A stretch of DNA of 64,000 nucleotides from contig JAIOJV010000088.1 of assembly GCA_019911805.1 (NCBI GenBank), positions 1-64,000 on the forward strand. The letters run 5' to 3'. Below are positions 36,319 to 44,221 of this stretch, piece after piece. Origin of the DNA: Gammaproteobacteria bacterium. Its GTDB lineage: Bacteria; Pseudomonadota; Gammaproteobacteria; Thiohalobacterales; Thiohalobacteraceae. Numbering within the stretch: position 1 is the stretch's first letter; each line of letters starts with the position of its first letter. A model generated the notes under the pieces. The model made no database searches. It had not been told where the DNA came from and saw only the letters and a program-made list of their open reading frames with translations. Position numbers and translations under genes: made by a program.

Positions 36319-37257
36319 ATGACCACCGCACTGTCTCTGCGCAAGCTCACCAAGACCTACGCCAACGGTTACACCGCCCTGAAGGGCATCGATCTGGATG
36401 TCCTGGAGGGTGACTTTTTCGCCCTGCTCGGCCCCAATGGCGCCGGCAAGTCCACCGCCATCGGCATCATCGCATCGCTCGTCAACAAGACCAGCGGCAC
36501 AGTCGAGGTATTCGGCCACGATATGGATACCGACCTCGCCGCGGCCAAGAGCTGCCTGGGCCTGGTGCCGCAGGAATTCAACTTCAACGTGTTCGAGCCG
36601 GTGGTGGAGATCGTGGTCAATCAGGCCGGCTTCTATGGCATACCCCACCGGGAGGCCGTCGTCCGCGCGGAATACTGCCTGCGCCAGTTGGGTCTGTGGG
36701 AAAAACGCCGCAGCCCGGCCCGCGACCTGTCGGGCGGTATGAAGCGGCGGCTGATGATCGCGCGCGCCCTGGTACACCGGCCGCGGTTGCTGATCCTGGA
36801 CGAGCCGACCGCTGGCGTGGACATCGAGATCCGCCGCTCCATGTGGGACTTTCTGCGCTGCATCAACGCCGACGGGACGACCATCATCCTCACGACGCAT
36901 TATCTGGAAGAGGCGGAAAGCCTGTGCCGCAACATCGCCATCATCGATGAAGGGCAGATCATCGAGAACACCAGCATGAAACAACTGCTCGCCAAGCTGC
37001 ACACGGAAACCTTCGTGTTGGATCTCAAGGCGCCGATCGATGCCTGCCCCACGATCCCCGGCTACGACATCACCCTCCTGGACGAGACCACGCTGGAAGT
37101 GACCGTAGCCAAGGCGAGCAACGTCAACGCGCTGTTCACGGAGCTGACGCGCCACGGCGTCGAGGTACTGAGCATGCGCAACAAGACCGGCCGCCTGGAG
37201 CAGCTGTTCGTAGGCCTGGTCAGGGACAGCGCCGGCGAGCGACGGGGGATCGTATGA
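36319..37257 (+). CDS. yadG: ABC-2 type transporter ATP-binding protein (YadG-like)
   Basis: 312 aa. Walker A GPNGAGKS, Q-loop LVPQEFNFNVFEPV, signature LSGGMKRR, Walker B LLILDEPTAGVDIE and the switch His (ILTTHYLEE) are all intact. The sequence closely fits the YadG subgroup. The start at 36319 (MTTALSLRKLTKTY) is chosen, since upstream codons are unlike the family. It overlaps the permease gene by 4 nt (ATGA). Substrate unknown. Confidence 0.92.
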   Translation: MTTALSLRKLTKTYANGYTALKGIDLDVLEGDFFALLGPNGAGKSTAIGIIASLVNKTSGTVEVFGHDMDTDLAAAKSCLGLVPQEFNFNVFEPVVEIVVNQAGFYGIPHREAVVRAEYCLRQLGLWEKRRSPARDLSGGMKRRLMIARALVHRPRLLILDEPTAGVDIEIRRSMWDFLRCINADGTTIILTTHYLEEAESLCRNIAIIDEGQIIENTSMKQLLAKLHTETFVLDLKAPIDACPTIPGYDITLLDETTLEVTVAKASNVNALFTELTRHGVEVLSMRNKTGRLEQLFVGLVRDSAGERRGIV

Positions 37258-38027
37258 CGCCACGCGAAAAATACATCGCCTTCCAGACCATCCTGGTCAG
37301 GGAGGTCCTGCGCTTCAGCCGTATCTGGATCCAGACCGTGCTGCCGCCGGTGATCACCACGGCGCTGTACTTCATCATCTTCGGCAATCTGATCGGCTCA
37401 CAGATCGGCGACATGGGTGGCTTCCGCTACATGGATTACATCGTCCCCGGTCTGATCATGATGGCGGTGATCACCAACTCCTACGCCAACGTCGTGTCGT
37501 CGTTCTACGGCTCCAAATTCCAGCACAACATCGAAGAGATGCTGGTGGCACCGATACCGAATTACCTGATCATCAGTGGCTTCGTGGCGGGCGGGGTCGC
37601 GCGTGGCATCACCGTGGGCATCGCCGTCACGCTCACCTCGCTGTTCTTTTCGAAGCTGCAGATACACAACCTGTGGATTGCGGCCAGTGTGGTCGTGCTG
37701 ACGTCGGTATTGTTCGCGCTGGCGGGACTGATCAATGCCGTGTTCGCCAATAGCTTCGACGACATCACCATCATCCCGACCTTCGTGTTGACGCCGCTGA
37801 CCTATCTGGGCGGGATCTTCTACAGCATCGACATGCTGCCCGAGTTCTGGCAGAAGGCATCGCTGATCAATCCCATCCTCTACATGGTCAACGCCTTTCG
37901 CTACGGCATCCTCGGCGTCAGCGACATCGGCCTGTGGTCGTCGTACGCCATCATTCTCGGCTTCGTCACGGCCCTGTTCGTCTTCAGCCTGTATCTGCTG
38001 AACAAGGGGCATGGCATCCGGACCTAG
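37254..38027 (+). CDS. yadH: ABC-2 type transporter permease (YadH-like)
   Basis: 257 aa with six hydrophobic segments, starting with VREVLRFSRIWIQTVLPPVITTALYFIIFGNLIG and including YLGGIFYSIDMLPEFWQKASLINPILYMVNAFRYGILG, the ABC-2 membrane family signature. It forms an inner-membrane exporter with the coupled ATPase. The stop lies 25 bp from the end of convergent rnd. Confidence 0.92.
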   Translation: MTPREKYIAFQTILVREVLRFSRIWIQTVLPPVITTALYFIIFGNLIGSQIGDMGGFRYMDYIVPGLIMMAVITNSYANVVSSFYGSKFQHNIEEMLVAPIPNYLIISGFVAGGVARGITVGIAVTLTSLFFSKLQIHNLWIAASVVVLTSVLFALAGLINAVFANSFDDITIIPTFVLTPLTYLGGIFYSIDMLPEFWQKASLINPILYMVNAFRYGILGVSDIGLWSSYAIILGFVTALFVFSLYLLNKGHGIRT

Positions 38028-38052
38028 AGGTTCCAGAGCTTGTTGAGCGGCT

Positions 38053-39213
38053 TCAGTCCTCCACCACCAGACCACCCGGCTGGATATGCAGCCGGCGGCG
38101 ACCCTCGAGCACGTCCAGCAGTTGCTCGCCGGCCACACCACGGCGCCAGCCGCGCAGCAGCGGCGAGTGGGCACGCTCGCCACGCACCAGATTCTGCAGG
38201 TCCTTGCGGGAGGCGATGCTGGCGGGGTTGAGCGTCTGTGCCGCGGCCAGCTGCCGCAGTACGCCGGCGAGTACATCGACCGCGGCCTCCTGATCCTCGC
38301 TGAGTGCCTGTGGCCGCGCGCTGTCGGGCAGCGGTTCCGGAGGCTGGCCGCGGGCGGCCTCGAGCAGGCTCAGCAGTTCCGCTCCGTAGCGATCGATCAC
38401 CGCAGGCTGCAGACCGCGCACCCGTTTGAAATCGTTCACCGACTGCACCTTGATGCGCGCCAGTGTCAGCAGCGCAGCGTCATCCAGCACCCATTTGCGC
38501 GGGCGGTTCTCCAGCTGGGCGCGCTGCTCGCGCCAGGCGGCCAGCGCCTGGGCGCAGGCCAGCGCCGGCCCACGGAATTTCTGCAGCCCGCGCAGGCGTC
38601 GCCAGGCCTGGTCGGGTGGGTTCTCGTAGGTCGCGGGATCGGTCAGGGTCGCGAAATCGTCCGCCAACCAATCGAGTCGACCGTGTCCGGCCAGCTCGTC
38701 GCGCATGACCGGGAACAGTTCGGCGAGATGGCGCACATCGGCGGCCGCGTACTCCAGCTGTGAGGCCGTCAACGGGCGCCGCGACCAGTCGGTGCGGGTC
38801 TCGGATTTGTCGAGCTCGAGGCCGAGGCGCTCCTTCACCAGCGCCGCATACCCCATCTGCTCGGAGTAGCCCAGCAGCGGTGCCGCCACCTGGGTGTCGA
38901 ACAACGCGGCGGGCAGCATGCGGTGGCTGTGCCAGAACAGCTCCAGGTCCTGGCGCGCGGCGTGAAACACCTTGAGGATACGGGGATCGGCGAACAGCGC
39001 CACCAGCGGATCGAGGGACGTCACCTGTTGCGGGTCGATGCAGGCCACCTCGTCGGCGGAGGCGATCTGGATCAGACACAATTGCGGATAATAGGTACGC
39101 TCGCGCAGGAACTCGGTATCGACGGTCAGCCAATCGGACTGCGCCAGGCGCGTACAGAGTTCACGCAGCTGATCGTCGCGTTCGACGAACAGATAGGGAT
39201 CGGAGAGGCTCAT
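38053..39213 (-). CDS. rnd: Ribonuclease D
   Basis: A 386-aa 3'-5' exoribonuclease acting on tRNA 3' ends. DEDD motifs: WLTVDTEFLRERTYYPQLCLIQIA (Exo I), FHAARQDLELF (Exo II), and LEYAAADVRHLAELF (Exo III). An HRDC domain follows (about residues 205-290; LARIKVQSVNDFKRVRGLQPAVIDRYGAELL) and a second HRDC-like region at the end. The length is near E. coli RNase D (375). A possible 39-aa gene lies 19 bp upstream in the same direction. Confidence 0.95.
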   Translation of the reverse strand: MSLSDPYLFVERDDQLRELCTRLAQSDWLTVDTEFLRERTYYPQLCLIQIASADEVACIDPQQVTSLDPLVALFADPRILKVFHAARQDLELFWHSHRMLPAALFDTQVAAPLLGYSEQMGYAALVKERLGLELDKSETRTDWSRRPLTASQLEYAAADVRHLAELFPVMRDELAGHGRLDWLADDFATLTDPATYENPPDQAWRRLRGLQKFRGPALACAQALAAWREQRAQLENRPRKWVLDDAALLTLARIKVQSVNDFKRVRGLQPAVIDRYGAELLSLLEAARGQPPEPLPDSARPQALSEDQEAAVDVLAGVLRQLAAAQTLNPASIASRKDLQNLVRGERAHSPLLRGWRRGVAGEQLLDVLEGRRRLHIQPGGLVVED

Positions 39214-39232
39214 GCTGGGTGTTGCAGGGCTT

Positions 39233-39352
39233 TCAGGCCCGCCCCGCCATCGGGTCGATCATCTCCGGGCCGGGGATGTCGCCCTCCCGGGCCGCCATCG
39301 ATCGCTGCGCCAGATCGTTGCGGGGCTCGAAGGGTGCATCGAATGCGTTCAT
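39233..39352 (-). CDS. possible 39-aa protein upstream of rnd
   Basis: The frame MNAFDAPFEPRNDLAQRSMA to EMIDPMAGRA is complete from ATG 39352 to TGA 39233, with a hydrophilic, non-repetitive sequence and GC-rich codons like the neighbours. The stop is 19 bp before the rnd start, so the two would be cotranscribed. No strong Shine-Dalgarno is seen and no family is recognised; it may be a chance frame. Confidence 0.45.
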   Translation of the reverse strand: MNAFDAPFEPRNDLAQRSMAAREGDIPGPEMIDPMAGRA

Positions 39353-39461
39353 GCCGGTCTATCCAGTCCTGATTCGGACGCCAAGGCTGGGGTATTTCCC
39401 CGGTGAATGCAAACCCCGGCTTTCTATTGGAATAAGGCGCCGGCTGGTACACTGCGCGCCC

Positions 39462-41420
39462 ATGCTCGAACTCCGCAATGTCAGCCTGCGGCGCGGTCCG
39501 CGCCAGCTGTTTTCCGATGCCACCGTGACCCTGCACGCGGGCCAGCGCGTCGGCGTGACCGGGGCCAACGGCAGCGGCAAGTCCAGCCTGTTCGCGCTGC
39601 TGCGCGGCGAGCTGCAGAACGACACCGGCGAGTGTCGCGTCCCCGCGCACTGGATCATCGCCCAGGTCGCTCAGGAGACCTCGGCCCTGGAGCTGCCCGC
39701 CCTCGACTACGTGCTGCGCGGCGACGCGGAACTGGAGCACCTGCAGAAGCAATTGCACGCCGCCGGGTCCCAGGACAGCCTCTCGGCGCAGGCGCCTCAC
39801 CGGCAGGCCACGCACGATGGCCCGCGCATCGCCGCACTCCATGCCCAGCTCGAGGCCATCGACGGTTACAGCGCACCCAGCCGGGCGGCGCGACTGCTGC
39901 ATGGGCTCGGATTCACAGCCGACCAGGAGCACCTGCCGGTCGCACAGTTCTCCGGCGGCTGGCGCATGCGGCTCAATCTCGCCCAGGCACTGATGTGCCG
40001 CTCCGACCTGCTGCTGCTCGACGAGCCGACCAACCATCTGGATCTCGACGCGGTGCTGTGGCTGGAGGAATGGCTCAGCCGCTACCCGGGCACGCTGCTG
40101 CTGATCTCGCACGACCGCGAGTTCCTCGACCGCACGGTGCAACACATCCTGCACATCGAGCGTGAACGGGTGCGTTTGTATACCGGCAACTATTCCGACT
40201 TCGAGACCCAACGCGCCGCACAACTCGCGCAGCAGCAGACCGCCTTCGAGCGTCAGCAGCGCGAGATCGCCCACATCCAGCGCTTCATCGATCGCTTCAA
40301 GGCCAAGGCGACCAAGGCCAAGCAGGCACAGAGCCGCATAAAGGCACTGGCACGCCTGGAGCGCATCGCCGCCGCGCACGTGGATTCGCCGTTCCAGTTC
40401 GAATTCCCCCTGCCAGCAAAGCTGCCACATCCCTTGCTGCAACTGGAGCGGGTGTCGGCGGGCTATGCGGACAAGGTGATCCTCTCCGGCGTCGACCTGA
40501 GCCTCGCACCCGGCGACCGGCTCGGCCTGCTCGGGCCCAACGGCGCGGGCAAGTCCACCCTCATCAAGCTGCTCGCCGGCGTGATCGGACCGCTCGGCGG
40601 CCAGCGTGCGGGCGCGCCCGACCTGGATGTCGGCTACTTCGCCCAGCACCAACTCGAACAGCTGGACGCCGGCGCCAGCCCGCTGTTACACCTGCAGCGC
40701 CTGGCGCCGCGCGCGAGTGAGCAGTCATTGCGCGACTTCCTCGGCGGCTTCGGTTTCTCCGGTGCGCTCGCCGAGTCACCGGTCGCGCCGTTCTCGGGCG
40801 GCGAGAAGGCGCGCCTGGTGCTGGCCCTGCTGGTCCATCAGGCACCGAACCTGCTGCTGCTCGACGAACCGACCAACCACCTCGACCTGGAGATGCGACT
40901 GGCCCTGGAACTCGCGCTGCAGGACTACCCCGGCGCCGTGGTGCTGGTCTCGCACGACCGCCACCTGCTGCGCACCGTGACCGACCGTTTTCTGCTCGTC
41001 GCCGGCGGCCACGCACGGCCCTTCGACGGCGACCTCGACGACTACCGCCGCTGGCTGGAACAGCGCGCGCGCACCAGCGAATCCCGCAGCGAAGACAGCG
41101 AAGACAAGGCCCACAGCGCCACCGCCCGCCGCGAGCGCAAGCGCCAGGAGGCCGCACAGCGCCAGCGCCTGCAGCCGCTGCGCAACGAACTCAAGAAGCT
41201 GGATGCGCAGCTCGAGAAATTGCACACGCGGCAGACGGAACTGGAAGCCGCGCTCGGCGACAGCACGCTCTACGAGGCGGCGCAGAAAGGGCGTCTGCAG
41301 CAACTGCTGGTGGAGAAGTCGGCGCTGGACAGCGAGTTAGAAACGACGGAAGAGCGCTGGCTGGAGGTCGGTGAGATGCTCGAAGCGGCACCGGAACCCG
41401 ACGAGAACCCTTCTCTGTAA
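39462..41420 (+). CDS. yheS: ABC-F ATPase, YheS type
   Basis: 652 aa. Two soluble ATPase domains: GANGSGKS, FSGGWRMR, LLLLDEPTNHLDLDAVLWLEEWL; then GPNGAGKS, FSGGEKAR, LLLLDEPTNHLDLEMRLALE. The inter-domain linker (QRQQREIAHIQRFIDRFKAKATKAKQAQSRIKAL) is the P-site interaction arm of ribosome-binding ABC-F proteins. A charged coiled coil ends the protein. YheS is a translation factor of this class. The start at 39462 is used because the fold begins there; an extended -10 (TGGTACACT, 39445-39453) precedes it, giving a short leader. Confidence 0.92.
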   Translation: MLELRNVSLRRGPRQLFSDATVTLHAGQRVGVTGANGSGKSSLFALLRGELQNDTGECRVPAHWIIAQVAQETSALELPALDYVLRGDAELEHLQKQLHAAGSQDSLSAQAPHRQATHDGPRIAALHAQLEAIDGYSAPSRAARLLHGLGFTADQEHLPVAQFSGGWRMRLNLAQALMCRSDLLLLDEPTNHLDLDAVLWLEEWLSRYPGTLLLISHDREFLDRTVQHILHIERERVRLYTGNYSDFETQRAAQLAQQQTAFERQQREIAHIQRFIDRFKAKATKAKQAQSRIKALARLERIAAAHVDSPFQFEFPLPAKLPHPLLQLERVSAGYADKVILSGVDLSLAPGDRLGLLGPNGAGKSTLIKLLAGVIGPLGGQRAGAPDLDVGYFAQHQLEQLDAGASPLLHLQRLAPRASEQSLRDFLGGFGFSGALAESPVAPFSGGEKARLVLALLVHQAPNLLLLDEPTNHLDLEMRLALELALQDYPGAVVLVSHDRHLLRTVTDRFLLVAGGHARPFDGDLDDYRRWLEQRARTSESRSEDSEDKAHSATARRERKRQEAAQRQRLQPLRNELKKLDAQLEKLHTRQTELEAALGDSTLYEAAQKGRLQQLLVEKSALDSELETTEERWLEVGEMLEAAPEPDENPSL

Positions 41421-41614
41421 CGCCGCTCAGGCCACCGGCATGAAGGTGCCCGATGCACCGTCACCCGATTCGTGCGATCGGGCACATTTACCGCGACCCA
41501 CGAAGACCACGGCACCTGCTCACGGCGTGCCGCACCTTCCTTTTGCACCGCCGTGTCCGTTGTGGTTAATTGTCCCCATCTACTTACTCATCCTGAACCG
41601 AGGAACCATCCGCC

Positions 41615-42013
41615 ATGATCCGACCCGCCGCCTTCGCCGCACTCACCGCCCTCGCCTTGAGCGCGCATGCTCAGCTGTCTGTCGGCATGAACGAGGCGAC
41701 CATGCAACAGATGATGCAGGGTATGCAGGCGCTGCAGACCTGTATGGAAAACGTCGATCAGGCAGCGCTGGAACGGCTCGGCGAGCAAGCCGAGCAGGTG
41801 GAGGCGGAAGTCAAGACGCTGTGTATGCAAGGCAAGCGTGATGCGGCGCAGGCCCGGGCCGTGGCGTACGGTATGCAGGTCGCGAAGGAGCCGGCCGTGC
41901 AGGCCATGGCCGAGTGCGGCAAGGAGATGCAGGGGATGATGCCGCAAATGCAATCGCTGCCGTATGCGGATATCGCGGATGACCACGCGGCTGGACATGT
42001 CTGCGACGAGTGA
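41615..42013 (+). CDS. Small secreted Met/Gln-rich protein of unknown function
   Basis: 132 aa. A clear signal peptide (IRPAAFAALTALALSAHA, cleavage before QLSVG) precedes a helical, Met/Gln-rich periplasmic domain (MNEATMQQMMQGMQALQTCM, MAECGKEMQGMMPQMQSLPY) with four Cys residues that could form two disulfides. The ribosome binding site GAGGA lies 11 nt before the ATG. Single gene between yheS and an oppositely oriented FMN reductase. The fold recalls small periplasmic chaperone-like helices, but no family is claimed. Confidence 0.75.
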   Translation: MIRPAAFAALTALALSAHAQLSVGMNEATMQQMMQGMQALQTCMENVDQAALERLGEQAEQVEAEVKTLCMQGKRDAAQARAVAYGMQVAKEPAVQAMAECGKEMQGMMPQMQSLPYADIADDHAAGHVCDE

Positions 42014-42192
42014 CCCGACGCACGCGTGGTTGTACCTGATGACCTGAATTTCCGACCGATGCTCCAAGCACTCGGGCGGCATCCGGCCCTGTAGTGTGGC
42101 GAGCATTACCCTCAGCACCCGTCGCCGGACCGTGCAGGCAACGCACTGCCCGGATGACAGCGACCGAGCGCAGCGTCCGGTGTCCGGCGGAG

Positions 42193-42807
42193 TCACATCC
42201 CGTTCTTGTACACCGATCGGTCCGCCGCGCCGCTGGCGCGCACCTGGCGCAGGGCGATGGCGTATTCCTTGAGCAGGGTCAGCGCGTAGCGGATGCGATC
42301 GCGGAAATACGCATCGGCGGCTTCGTCATTGGCGGCGGGATCGTCGTTGAGCACCGTCTCGACGTTGCGCACGACAATCTGCTCGGGGATGTAACAGATG
42401 CGGTTGTTCTTGTAGCTGCTCATGCGCAGCTCGGCGACCGGATAGGCACCGCCGTCGGCGGACGACACCGTGACGATGAGCGCGGGCTTGTGGGCGAGCT
42501 CACCCTTGCCCCAGAGCAGGAAGAAATTCTTCAGGCCCGCCGGTACCTGGCCATGCCATTCCGGCGAGACGATCACGAAGGCATCGCTGGCGTGCAGTTG
42601 CTCCGCCAGCGGCCCCAGCTGCGCCTCCCATTCAGGGTGGCCGTCCCAGACGCCCTCATCCCACAACGGCAGCGGGTTGCCGGCCAGACTGAGCAACCAG
42701 GTCTGCGCACACAAGCCATGCTGTTTTAAACTCGTCTCGACGTGGCGCGCGACCTTCTCGCTCTGGGAGTCGTGCCGGTGACTGCCGCTGATGATACTGA
42801 TCTGCAT
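42193..42807 (-). CDS. NAD(P)H-dependent FMN reductase family protein
   Basis: 204 aa, flavodoxin-like fold. MQISIISGSHRHDSQSEKVARHVE gives the phosphate-binding loop of the FMN_red family; AFVIVSPEWHGQVPAGLKNFFLLWGKGELAHKPALIVTVSSADGGAYPV is the FMN isoalloxazine-binding region. The likely activity is NAD(P)H:flavin or azo/quinone reduction. The start at 42807 is chosen at the fold's first strand; upstream codons are unlike the family. Beyond its 5' end lies a MITE-like repeat. Confidence 0.88.
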   Translation of the reverse strand: MQISIISGSHRHDSQSEKVARHVETSLKQHGLCAQTWLLSLAGNPLPLWDEGVWDGHPEWEAQLGPLAEQLHASDAFVIVSPEWHGQVPAGLKNFFLLWGKGELAHKPALIVTVSSADGGAYPVAELRMSSYKNNRICYIPEQIVVRNVETVLNDDPAANDEAADAYFRDRIRYALTLLKEYAIALRQVRASGAADRSVYKNGM

Positions 42808-42855
42808 ATCGGATTCCTGAACTTGGATTCCTGGCCGGCAGGAGGCCCACCAGGA

Positions 42856-43028
42856 GCCTGTCGGACCTGGGCGATCATAGCGCGCCGGGTGGGAAAGCGA
42901 GGTCATTTCTTCGATCCTTCGCGGACAATAGCCGTAGCTATTTGACGAGCAGGATCAAACAATGGACGGCTATCCCACCGGCGCGGTAGATCAGCCCCAA
43001 ATCCCGACGGGCCCCTAGTCTAACAGGC
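42856..43028. mobile_element. MITE-like repeat, copy 1 (173 bp)
   Basis: The ends GCCTGTCGGACCTGGG and (inverted) GCCTGTTAGACTAGGG are imperfect terminal inverted repeats. The interior shares GAGGTCATTT-TTCGA, AATAGCCGTAGCTATT and AGGATCAAA with the longer copy at 60309-60536. No transposase. It fills most of the gap between the FMN reductase gene and the efflux pair. Confidence 0.7.
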
Positions 43029-43126
43029 GGGTCGGACGGGGCCTAAACCCCTTCACCGCGGGACGTCCAGGATATGGCCACAGTCGTGGCTGCGCCCCAG
43101 AAGGCTTGTTGATACCATTCCCCCAT

Positions 43127-44221
43127 ATGCCTCCCTATCACTCCCGTAACGCACGACCGGCGCGGATTATCCTCGGCGCTGCGCTGCTCATCCTGCTGGG
43201 CGCCTGTGGCGACCGGCAATCTGCGCCCGGGCAAGACGCGGCCCGCGTCGACCAGCCCGTGCTGGTCACTGTCGCGACCATCGCCACCGAACGGCTCGCC
43301 CAGACCGTCGTGCGTACCGGCACGCTGCGCGCCCGCCGCATCGTGCGCCTGCACAGTCAGGAGGAGGGACGGGTCGAGACGCTGGCGGTATACGAAGGTG
43401 ACCGGGTCAAGGCCGGCACCCTGCTGCTGCAGCTGGACGACCGTCTGGTGCGCGCCGAGCTGAACAAGGCCGAGGCCAACCGCCGCCAGGCCGAACAGGA
43501 CCTCACGCGCCTGCAGCGCCTGGCCGGCCGCAAGCTGGTGTCCGAGGACGAACAGTTGCGCGCCGAGACCACCCTGCGCATCGCCGAGGCCGAGGAATCA
43601 CTGCTCAAGACGCGCCTGGGCTATACCGCCATCCGGGCGCCGTTCGACGGCGTCATCACCGAACGCATGGTCGAGCCGGGCGACGCCGCACCGCGCTTCA
43701 CCCACCTGCTGACCCTGGCCGATCCGGATTCGCTGGTCACCGAGGTGCCAATCTCCGAGCTGATCCTGCCCACGCTCACCGTCGGCGACGCCGTCACGGT
43801 ACGTATCGACGCGCTGGGGGCCGCGACCTATGCCGGCCGCATCGACCGCATCCATCCCACCGTCGATGCGAACACCCGGCAGGGTATGGTCGAGATCGCC
43901 CTCGACCCCGTGCCGCCGGGCGCCCAGGCGGGCCAGCTGTGCCGCGTCTATCTGCCCGGGGAGGTACGGCCGCGGCGCAGCGTGCCGCTCGCGGCCCTGC
44001 GTCAGGATACGCAGGGCGAGTACGTCTACACCATCGATGCCGAAGGCTACGCCCGCCGCACGCCGGTACACAGCGGCATGGCGCTTGGCGAACGCATCGA
44101 GATCGTCGACGGGCTCGCCGACGGCGACCGGGTCATCACCCGCGGCTTCATCAATCTGGCCGCCGGCAAACCGGTGAAGATCGTCGCCACAGCGGACGCC
44201 CCGCCGACACCCCGGCCATGA
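43127..44221 (+). CDS. RND efflux membrane-fusion protein (lipoprotein)
   Basis: 364 aa from ATG 43127. A lipobox LLGAC places the lipidated Cys at residue 27. The biotinyl-lipoyl halves are VVRTGTLRARRIVRLHSQEEGRVETLAVYEGDRVKAGTLLLQLDD and LGYTAIRAPFDGVITERMVEPGD, with a short coiled coil between (LNKAEANRRQAEQDLTRLQRLAGR). The beta-barrel and membrane-proximal domains follow. It is the periplasmic adaptor for the RND pump encoded next, whose ATG overlaps its stop codon. A TTG at 43106 is an alternative start. Substrate unknown. Confidence 0.9.
   Translation: MPPYHSRNARPARIILGAALLILLGACGDRQSAPGQDAARVDQPVLVTVATIATERLAQTVVRTGTLRARRIVRLHSQEEGRVETLAVYEGDRVKAGTLLLQLDDRLVRAELNKAEANRRQAEQDLTRLQRLAGRKLVSEDEQLRAETTLRIAEAEESLLKTRLGYTAIRAPFDGVITERMVEPGDAAPRFTHLLTLADPDSLVTEVPISELILPTLTVGDAVTVRIDALGAATYAGRIDRIHPTVDANTRQGMVEIALDPVPPGAQAGQLCRVYLPGEVRPRRSVPLAALRQDTQGEYVYTIDAEGYARRTPVHSGMALGERIEIVDGLADGDRVITRGFINLAAGKPVKIVATADAPPTPRP

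Noticed and set aside
43106-43126. TTG start of the membrane-fusion protein
   Set aside because: The spacing to AAGG is only 1-2 nt; ATG 43127 gives a typical lipoprotein signal peptide.
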